Positions 21,037-27,553 of a stretch of DNA of 64,000 bases are shown here, one piece after another. The first letter of the stretch is position 1, and each line of letters begins with the position of its first letter. Both the position numbers and the translations under genes were made by a program. Source of the DNA: Halomonas gemina (GTDB lineage Bacteria; Pseudomonadota; Gammaproteobacteria; Pseudomonadales; Halomonadaceae). Below the pieces are notes generated by a model that was not told the DNA's origin, did no database searches, and saw only the letters and a program-made list of their open reading frames with translations. The stretch lies in assembly GCF_023554995.1 (NCBI RefSeq), contig NZ_JAMJPK010000001.1, positions 434,001 through 498,000 on the forward strand, given 5' to 3'.

Positions 21037-21972
21037 ATGATCACCGCATACATTACTCACCCCGACTGCTACTTGCACCACATGGGCCCCGAACACCCCG
21101 AGAGTCCGCTGCGGCTGGATGCCATCCGGGCGAGGCTGATGCTCTCCGGCGTGCTGCAGCAGACCATGCAGTCCGACGCACGGGAGGCGACCGAGGAGCA
21201 GCTCGCGCGGGTCCACCCCCTTCGCCACCTGCGGGCCCTGGACAAGTGCGTGCCGGAGCATGGCATCGTCACGCTCGATAGTGACACCATGATGAATCCT
21301 GACAGCCTCAAGGCGGCACGGGTGGCCGCGGGGGCGGTGGTGCGTGGCGTCGACCAGGTGTTCCGCCACCAGGCCGACAACGTCTTCTGCGCGGTGCGCC
21401 CCCCGGGGCACCATGCCGAGGCCACCGACGCCATGGGCTTCTGCTTCTACAACAACGTGGCGGTGGGCGCGGCCCATGCCAGGGCCAAGTACGGGGCCCG
21501 CCGGATCGCCATCCTCGACTTCGACGTGCACCAGTGCAACGGCACCATCGACATCTTCAAGGATGACCCCGAGGTGCTGGTCTGCACCAGCTTCCAGTTC
21601 CCGTTCTACCCCTGGCGCTACCTGCGCAGCGAATGGCAGAACGTGGTCAACACGCCCCTGCCCGCCGGCACCGACAGTGCCGCCTTCCGCCAGGCGATCG
21701 AGGACGACTGGCTCCCTGCCCTGCATGCCTTCAAGCCGGAGATCGTGTTGGTCTCGGCGGGCTTCGACGCCCACCGCGACGACCCCATGGCGGAGCTCTG
21801 CCTGGAGGACGAGGACTTCCACTGGGTCACCCTCATGGCACTGGAGATCGCCGCTCTCTATGCCGATGGGCGCCTGGTGTCGGTGCTGGAAGGCGGCTAT
21901 GACCTGGACTCCCTGGGCCGATGTGCCGAGGCGCACCTCAAGGCCCTGCTCGGGTTGCCCTTCGGCGATTGA
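21037..21972 (+). CDS. HDAC-family (class II-like) deacetylase
   Basis: A 311-aa arginase-fold zinc deacetylase, cytosolic. The RPPGHHAE motif (H125, H126), zinc ligands D163 and H165 (DFDVHQCNGT) and D244 (SAGFDAHRDDP), and the LEGGYDL loop are all in place. The second histidine common in DVHHGNG is Q166 here, which is not a metal ligand. Bacterial members act on acetylated lysines, acetoin-pathway substrates or acetylpolyamines. The divergent PatZ acetyltransferase makes a protein deacetylase plausible, but the sequence does not settle the substrate. Confidence 0.88.
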   Translation: MITAYITHPDCYLHHMGPEHPESPLRLDAIRARLMLSGVLQQTMQSDAREATEEQLARVHPLRHLRALDKCVPEHGIVTLDSDTMMNPDSLKAARVAAGAVVRGVDQVFRHQADNVFCAVRPPGHHAEATDAMGFCFYNNVAVGAAHARAKYGARRIAILDFDVHQCNGTIDIFKDDPEVLVCTSFQFPFYPWRYLRSEWQNVVNTPLPAGTDSAAFRQAIEDDWLPALHAFKPEIVLVSAGFDAHRDDPMAELCLEDEDFHWVTLMALEIAALYADGRLVSVLEGGYDLDSLGRCAEAHLKALLGLPFGD

Positions 21973-22006
21973 GCCGGCTGTTTCCCGGTACAGGGAAACA
22001 GCCGGC
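21973..22006 (+). terminator. 14-bp hairpin after the deacetylase gene
   Basis: Perfect 14-bp stem (21973-21986 with 21993-22006) with loop GGTACA, starting directly after the stop codon. No T-run follows. The inner arms GTTTCCC/GGGAAAC resemble the inverted repeat upstream of the next gene (22096-22110). Confidence 0.55.
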
Positions 22007-22095
22007 CTCCCATCGGTTTCCCCGCCTCCCCGTCGCGGCTTGGCATGACGGGGTCGCGGGCGTGGGGCCGCGAGCCATGGCTGTGGTAGGCTTGG

Positions 22096-22116
22096 GGAAA
22101 CCTCGTTTCCTATAGT
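22096..22116 (+). promoter_or_regulatory. Promoter with candidate autoregulatory operator of the XRE-cupin gene
   Basis: GGAAAC-CTC-GTTTCC (22096-22110) is a perfect 6-bp inverted repeat directly upstream of a -10 box TATAGT (22111-22116), 10 bases before the ATG. It would block RNA polymerase, as expected for an XRE-type repressor's own site. Confidence 0.45.
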
Positions 22117-22125
22117 GAACAGCGC

Positions 22126-22761
22126 ATGACCGCCACCACCGATCAGGACGCCGCCCTGCGCATCGCCGCCGGCCGCAAGCCCTTCGTCGAACCGCTGCGC
22201 CTCGGTGAGCGCCTCAAGGAGATTCGCCTGGCGCACCAGTGGACCCTGGAGGACGTCAGCCAGCGTACCGGCCTGGCGCGCTCCACCCTCTCCAAGATCG
22301 AGAACGACCAGATCTCCCCCACCTTCACCGCGGTGCAGAAGCTGATCAATGGCCTGGGTATCGACCTGCCCCAGCTACTCTCGCCCCCCCGGGTCCAGCC
22401 CCGCAGCATGGGGCGGCGCGACCTCACTCGCCGTGGCGAGGGCCAGCGCCACCCTACCCCGACCTACGAGCACGAGCTGCTCAGCTGCGAGCTCGCCCAG
22501 AAGCGCATGATCCCCTTCAAGACCATCGTGCGGGCGCGCGCCTTCGACGAGTTCAGCGAATGGGTGCGTCACGACGGCGAGGAGTTCCTGATGGTGCTCG
22601 ACGGTGAGATCCTGCTCTATACCGAATACTACGAGCCGCTGGCCCTGGCCAGCGGCGACAGCATCTACTTCGACAGCGCCATGGGCCATGCTCTGGTCTC
22701 GGTCAGCGACGCCGATGCCGTGGTGCTGTCGGTCTGCACCCGGGGCGAGAGCAGCACCTGA
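22126..22761 (+). CDS. XRE-family regulator with cupin sensor domain
   Basis: A 211-aa transcription factor: an XRE helix-turn-helix (about residues 26-82, RLKEIRLAHQWTLEDVSQRTGLA then STLSKIEN) joined to a C-terminal cupin (about 135-205, VRHDGEEFLMVLDGEILLYTE). Such HTH-cupin proteins sense small molecules, often amino acids, polyamines or sulfur compounds; the ligand here is unknown. It lies between the deacetylase gene and the convergent fdhD. A palindrome over its promoter suggests autoregulation. Confidence 0.85.
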   Translation: MTATTDQDAALRIAAGRKPFVEPLRLGERLKEIRLAHQWTLEDVSQRTGLARSTLSKIENDQISPTFTAVQKLINGLGIDLPQLLSPPRVQPRSMGRRDLTRRGEGQRHPTPTYEHELLSCELAQKRMIPFKTIVRARAFDEFSEWVRHDGEEFLMVLDGEILLYTEYYEPLALASGDSIYFDSAMGHALVSVSDADAVVLSVCTRGESST

Positions 22762-22764
22762 GAC

Positions 22765-23610
22765 TCACGCCCGCACCCGGTCCCCGGGACGCCGGGCGGG
22801 TACGGCATCGAGCTCGAGCCGTCCCGCGCCATGGATCGCCTGGAAGTGGCGCCCCTTGGCCCGGGCGATCAGCAGCACGCCGAAGCGCTCGGCCAGCTCC
22901 ACCCCCTTCTGGGTCACGCCAGACCGCGACACCAGCACCCCGATGCCCATCTGTGCCACCTTGAGGACCATCTCCGAGGTCAGCCGCCCGGTAGTGTAGA
23001 AGACGTCGGCGTCGGCACTCTCCGCCGCCAGCAGCCACTGGCGGCCCGCCAGGGTGTCCACGGCATTGTGACGCCCGACGTCCTCGACGAAGTCCAGCAC
23101 TGCCTCCTGGCGACACAGCGCGCACCCATGCACGGCCCCGGCACTGCGGTAGGTCTCGTTGTAGGCGCCGAGGTTGTCGAGCAGCTGGTAAAGCACCGAC
23201 TGGCGCATCACGGTGGCCGGCAAGGGGCGCAGCGAGGTCGCCTCGAGCAGTCGGCCGAAAACCGTCCCCTGGCCGCAGCCGGTGGTCACCGTCCGCTGCC
23301 CCAGGCGCTCTTCCAGGTCCTCCGGCAGGTGGCGAGTAACCACCGCGGCCGCTTCCACCTCCCAGTCCACGTGCACCGCCTGGAGATCGTGCTGGTCAGC
23401 CAGCAGCCCCTGATTGCGCAGGTAACCGACCACCAGGGCCTCGGGGTCGGCGCCCAGGGTCATCAGGGTGACGATTTCCCGCTTGTTGAGGTAGACGGTC
23501 AGGGCCCGCTCCGCGGCGATGGCCTGCCGCTTCGCCTCGCCGAACTCGTCGAGCACCTCGATCTCCAGGGTGGCAGGTAGGCGTGCCCGGCTCAGGCTGA
23601 TGTCGTGCAT
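22765..23610 (-). CDS. fdhD: Formate dehydrogenase sulfurtransferase FdhD
   Basis: FdhD transfers sulfur from a cysteine desulfurase to the molybdenum cofactor of formate dehydrogenase, without which the enzyme is inactive. The 281-aa protein keeps the catalytic loop (TTGCGQGTVFG) and the later GAVHGCALC and EDVGRHNAVDTLAG motifs. The loop has one cysteine, whereas E. coli FdhD has CxxC there. The start at 23610 (MHDISLSRARL) has GAGGAG upstream; the open frame beyond it runs into the divergent DUF3305 gene. It faces the formate dehydrogenase gene cluster divergently. Confidence 0.9.
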   Translation of the reverse strand: MHDISLSRARLPATLEIEVLDEFGEAKRQAIAAERALTVYLNKREIVTLMTLGADPEALVVGYLRNQGLLADQHDLQAVHVDWEVEAAAVVTRHLPEDLEERLGQRTVTTGCGQGTVFGRLLEATSLRPLPATVMRQSVLYQLLDNLGAYNETYRSAGAVHGCALCRQEAVLDFVEDVGRHNAVDTLAGRQWLLAAESADADVFYTTGRLTSEMVLKVAQMGIGVLVSRSGVTQKGVELAERFGVLLIARAKGRHFQAIHGAGRLELDAVPARRPGDRVRA

Positions 23611-23705
23611 CCACGGCTCCTCGGCAGAACGTTGATTGTCGATGATGGCATTGTCTCTGCCTACTGTCTTTACTGCATAGACACAAGGCTGGAGCAAGTC
23701 GTCAC

Positions 23706-24137
23706 ATGTCGCCAATCAGTAGTTCTCGCTCCCTCAGCTTCGATGTCGTCGGCGAACCGCTCGCCATCAAGGGCTTCACCACGACCCGCTGGGAAATCAT
23801 CGACCTGGCGCCCGGACACGCCGGGCCCTGGACCCTGGACCTGCAGCTCTACATGACCGAGCGGGCCGCCTACCGCTTCAACCTGACGAGTGCCACCCCC
23901 CGCTTGTTCGTGCAGGCCGGTGAGGCCGGCGCCAGGCCAACCCCCACTGCCATCACTGCCAGCCAGGACGTGGCCGCGGGCTGGCTCGATGGCGAGCATC
24001 GGGTCCTTGAGGTCAACATGCCGCTGGCGATACAGGCCTGGATCGAGGCCTACCTCGCCCATCATGGCGAGGCCCCGGCGGAGGGCCGCAAGAAGAAGCG
24101 CAAGGGTGCCGGGCGCGCCCGGGAGATTCAGGCGTGA
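23706..24137 (+). CDS. DUF3305 protein of the formate dehydrogenase cluster
   Basis: A 143-aa DUF3305 protein with a lysine-rich tail (KKKRKGAGR). Genes of this family are found almost only beside DUF3306 and formate dehydrogenase genes. They probably help maturation or regulation, but the role is unknown. Its stop overlaps the GTG of the DUF3306 gene (GTGA). Confidence 0.8.
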   Translation: MSPISSSRSLSFDVVGEPLAIKGFTTTRWEIIDLAPGHAGPWTLDLQLYMTERAAYRFNLTSATPRLFVQAGEAGARPTPTAITASQDVAAGWLDGEHRVLEVNMPLAIQAWIEAYLAHHGEAPAEGRKKKRKGAGRAREIQA

Positions 24138-24724
24138 GCCGGTTCGAGAGATGGTCCCGGCTCAAGCGCGGCGAACTCCCGGCGTCCCCGGAGACGCCGT
24201 TGTCGCCGCAGGGGAGCGAGACGAAGGAGAGCGAGGCGCCTGGCCGGGAGCCGCTGGAACCCGATCATCCCGATAGGGCGAGCGCGTCGCCGGCGCCCGG
24301 CAGCCTCGACCACACCCTGCCCGACCCGGACACCCTGCCCGCCGGCAGCGACATCAAGGCCTATCTGGCCTCCGGGGTCAGTAGCGGCCTGCGCAAGCGC
24401 GCCCTGCGTCGCCTCTTCGCCGCGGACCATTACGGCATCCGTGATGGCCTGGACGACTACGACCATGACTACCGCGAGAAGCTCCAGCCCCTGGCCGGTG
24501 AGGTGGCGGAGCGGCTGCGCAACTGGACCCGACAGCGGCTCGACGATGACGAGCCCCCGGAAGATGTCCCGGAAGAGGTTCCGTCAGAGGACACGGCCGC
24601 CAGCGAGGAGGGCTCCCCCGAACTTACCTCGGACGCCCCCCAACGGACGTCGGACACCGAAACCACCGGCGCATCCGAGGCGCTGTCGCCCGAGACGCCA
24701 CGATCTCATGAGCGCAAGGGATGA
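24134..24724 (+). CDS. DUF3306 protein of the formate dehydrogenase cluster
   Basis: A 196-aa DUF3306 protein. The conserved part is MSRFERWSRLK at the N-terminus and the central LRKRALRRLFAADHYGIRDGLDDYDHDY block (two pieces, about residues 85-115), flanked by low-complexity acidic and proline/serine-rich stretches. Role unknown; association with DUF3305 and formate dehydrogenase is the only clue. The GTG start at 24134 overlaps the previous stop. Confidence 0.8.
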   Translation: MSRFERWSRLKRGELPASPETPLSPQGSETKESEAPGREPLEPDHPDRASASPAPGSLDHTLPDPDTLPAGSDIKAYLASGVSSGLRKRALRRLFAADHYGIRDGLDDYDHDYREKLQPLAGEVAERLRNWTRQRLDDDEPPEDVPEEVPSEDTAASEEGSPELTSDAPQRTSDTETTGASEALSPETPRSHERKG

Positions 24725-24910
24725 ATCCGAGGCGGGGCAGTCGTCCGACGTCAAGGGTCAGCCCATTGAGCCGGCCTATCGGGTCCATGAAGCAGTTCTG
24801 TGCATTAGACCAAGGGAGCGTTTGCGCACGGCGCCGATTCGACCAAGACTGATAGATTAGCACTTCACAACAAGAACAAGTTAACTCTACGTAACCGACC
24901 GTGAGACTGC

Positions 24911-26623
24911 ATGAACCAGCGAATCGATATCATGCCGGTGGATGATGACCGCAACCGGCAGGCGCGGGAGGCAGCACGCCAGCGTGTCTCCTGGCCGGTC
25001 AACCTCACCCCGGCCAGCGTCGGCTACCGCAGCGAGGGACATGCCCTGGTGCTCGGCAACGAGCGCGACGTCCGGCGTGCCGCCCTTGCGCTGCACAAAC
25101 GGGGCCTGCCTTCCCCGACCCTGCTCTTCACCGAGCCCATGGCCGATGGCGAGCCGCACGACGAGGACGAGGCGCTGCTCGCCGACACCGCCGCCATGAC
25201 CCACCAGCGGCTCACCCTGGCCCAGTCCCGTACGCTCGAGGTCGAGGGTTATCTGGGGCACTTCTCGGTTCGCCTGGCCGGCCAGGAGGACACGCTCGAC
25301 CTGGCACGGGCACTGGCCGGGCGCGGGCATTTCGACCTGGTGCTCGACCTGGGCGAGACCCCGGTGCTCGCCCTCGAGCTGCCCCCACCCGGCTATGCCG
25401 CCCTCGCCTGGCCTGACCCCCAGCGCGACGAGCAGCTGGAGGCGCTCGCCGGCCTGGTCGGCGAGTTCGACAAGCCGCGCTACTTCCAGATCGACAACGC
25501 CCTCTGCGCCCACTCCGCCAGCGGCTATACGGGCTGCACCCGCTGCCTGGAGGTCTGCCCCGCCGATGCCGTCAAGAGCCACCAGGGCCGCATCGAGGCA
25601 TGGATCGAGATCGACCCCTTCCGCTGTCACGGCGTCGGCAGCTGCAGCAGCGCCTGCCCGACCGGGGCGATCGAGTTCCGCCTTCCCGAGACGGCCCGCC
25701 AGCAGGAGACCCTGCTGGCCTGGCTCGCCGCCTACCGGGACGCCGGGGGCACGGCACCGGTGGTGCGCTTCGCCGAGGCCGGCGACCTGGCCACGGAGGG
25801 CGAGGCCGCCGGCCATGTTCTCGACATCCCCCTCGAGGAACTCGGGGCCGCCGGTCACGACCAGTGGCTGACCGCCCTGGCCGGCGGGGCCGCCGAGGTG
25901 CGCATCCAGTGCCGCCCCGGCATGCCCGACCGCCTCACGGCCTTCATCGACGACCAGCTGGCCCAGGCACATGCCCTGCTGAACGCCCTTGGCCACTCGC
26001 CGACACGGGTGAGCCGCCTGACGGCCGGTGACCAGGCCGCCCGTGACGCCCTGCCGGGCGAGGCGCCGCTGGAGCACGCTCCCCTGACGCTTACCGGCAG
26101 CGACAAGCGCGACCGCCTCGATAGCGTGCTCGACCACCTGGCGCGTTGCGGCGCGCCCGATGGCCAGCGCCACGCGATGCCGGCCGGCGCCGCCTATGGC
26201 GGCCTGGCGGTGGACGGCGAGGCCTGCACCCTGTGCCTCTCCTGCGTCTCCAACTGCCCGACCCCGGCACTGGCCGCCGGTGACGACCGCCCGCTGCTGA
26301 GCTTTCGCGAGGCGGACTGCGTGCAGTGCGGGCTCTGCGCCGAGGCCTGTCCCGAGGATGCCATCACCCTGGTGCCCGGCTTCCTTGCCGACGCCAGGCG
26401 CGGCGAACGTCGGGTCCAGCACGAGGAGGCGGCTTTTCCCTGCATTCGCTGCGGCAAGCCCTTCGCCGCCGCGAGTACCGTCGCGACCCTCAAGGCCAAG
26501 CTTGCCGACCATCCCTACTTTGCCGGTGATGCCCTGGCACGCCTGGAGATGTGCGAGGACTGCCGGGTCAAGGATGTCTGGCAGGCCATGGCCCGCGACC
26601 CCGAATCGCAGCTGAAGGTATGA
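24911..26623 (+). CDS. Multi-cluster 4Fe-4S ferredoxin of the formate dehydrogenase cluster
   Basis: A 570-aa cytoplasmic iron-sulfur protein with two pairs of 4Fe-4S motifs: GCTRCLEVCP with CHGVGSCSSACP (about residues 200-255), and CTLCLSCVSNCP with CVQCGLCAEACP (about 438-485). More cysteine pairs (CIRCGKPF and CEDC) lie near the C-terminus and may bind another metal. It likely transfers electrons for or from formate dehydrogenase, or helps assemble its clusters. It begins 186 bp after DUF3306; that gap shows no clear structure. TorD-type chaperone follows after 4 bp. Confidence 0.85.
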   Translation: MNQRIDIMPVDDDRNRQAREAARQRVSWPVNLTPASVGYRSEGHALVLGNERDVRRAALALHKRGLPSPTLLFTEPMADGEPHDEDEALLADTAAMTHQRLTLAQSRTLEVEGYLGHFSVRLAGQEDTLDLARALAGRGHFDLVLDLGETPVLALELPPPGYAALAWPDPQRDEQLEALAGLVGEFDKPRYFQIDNALCAHSASGYTGCTRCLEVCPADAVKSHQGRIEAWIEIDPFRCHGVGSCSSACPTGAIEFRLPETARQQETLLAWLAAYRDAGGTAPVVRFAEAGDLATEGEAAGHVLDIPLEELGAAGHDQWLTALAGGAAEVRIQCRPGMPDRLTAFIDDQLAQAHALLNALGHSPTRVSRLTAGDQAARDALPGEAPLEHAPLTLTGSDKRDRLDSVLDHLARCGAPDGQRHAMPAGAAYGGLAVDGEACTLCLSCVSNCPTPALAAGDDRPLLSFREADCVQCGLCAEACPEDAITLVPGFLADARRGERRVQHEEAAFPCIRCGKPFAAASTVATLKAKLADHPYFAGDALARLEMCEDCRVKDVWQAMARDPESQLKV

Positions 26624-26627
26624 CGCC

Positions 26628-27230
26628 ATGAACGAATTGAACGAGCGCGACGCCCTGCGAGCCGATGTCTACCGGCTGCTGGCACGGCTGCTGCGCGAGG
26701 CGCCCGATGCCTCACTGCTCGACTGGCTGGCCGGACTGGAGGTCGACCAGGACGGCACCCTGCTCGCCGAGCGCTGGGCATCGCTGGTCGCCGCCGCGGG
26801 CGCGACCACGGCCGCTGCCCTCGAGCGGGCCCACTTCCGCCACCTGGTCGGGGTGGTGCAGGGCGACATCACACCCTATGCCTCCTGGTATCGCAACGGC
26901 GAGCTGATGGATGCGGCGCTGGTCGCCCTGCGCCGCGACCTCAAGGCGCTGGGCTTCCAGCGCGCCGAACACAGTCGGGACCCGGAGGACCACCTGGCCG
27001 CCCTGTGTGAGGTGATGGCCATGCTGATCGAGGCGCGCTCCGCGGACGAGGCGCGCTTCTTCATGGCGCACCTTGCGCCCTGGGCGTCGATTTGCCTGGC
27101 CGACCTGGGAGCCGTGGAAACCGCCTTCTATGCCCACCTCGGTCGTCTTGGAGAGGCCTTTATCGAAGAGGAGTCCCGGCGACTCGAGGCCGAGTCGCGC
27201 GAGGATCCCGTCCGGATCGTCGAACCCTGA
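26628..27230 (+). CDS. TorD/DmsD-family molybdoenzyme chaperone
   Basis: A 200-aa all-helical TorD-family chaperone. These bind the Tat signal peptide of a molybdoenzyme and keep it from export until the cofactor is inserted. The YASWYRNGELMD segment (near residue 84) and the EARFFMAHLAPWA helix are family-like. The client is almost certainly the FdhA encoded just downstream. Confidence 0.85.
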   Translation: MNELNERDALRADVYRLLARLLREAPDASLLDWLAGLEVDQDGTLLAERWASLVAAAGATTAAALERAHFRHLVGVVQGDITPYASWYRNGELMDAALVALRRDLKALGFQRAEHSRDPEDHLAALCEVMAMLIEARSADEARFFMAHLAPWASICLADLGAVETAFYAHLGRLGEAFIEEESRRLEAESREDPVRIVEP

Positions 27231-27323
27231 CGCCTCACGGCGGACCGTGAGGCCACAAACACAAAGACAATCACAACAAGGCCCGCAAGGGCCGCAGACA
27301 GCATGAGTAGAGGAGACATCCCC

Positions 27324-27527
27324 ATGCCCAACACACGCAATCCGCAGCGCCGGCGCTTCCTCAAGACGCTCGGTATCGGTACTGCCGCCGCCGGTGCGGC
27401 GGCGGCCGTCGGTCATGTGACCCTGGCCCAGGCCGACGCCAAGCCGACCAAGAAGGAGGCCAAACCCTCCGGTGAGTACCGGGAAACCCCTCACATCCGT
27501 GCCTTCTACGCCACCCTGCGTGACTGA
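27324..27527 (+). CDS. Small Tat-targeted protein of the formate dehydrogenase cluster (FdhX type)
   Basis: A 67-aa protein with a twin-arginine signal (QRRRFLKTLGIGTAAAG, residues 7-23) and a short mature tail. Such proteins are always found just before fdhA and are described as formate dehydrogenase region Tat targets, with unproven function. The ATG at 27324 is chosen because AGGAGA lies 9-14 bases upstream; an ATG at 27303 is less well placed. Confidence 0.8.
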   Translation: MPNTRNPQRRRFLKTLGIGTAAAGAAAAVGHVTLAQADAKPTKKEAKPSGEYRETPHIRAFYATLRD

Positions 27528-27553
27528 CGGCCCCGAGCCAGGAGAGCGATGCT

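Noticed and set aside
23611..23705. FNR-type site between fdhD and the DUF3305 gene
   Set aside because: TTGATTGTCGATGA keeps only one good half-site of TTGAT-N4-ATCAA.
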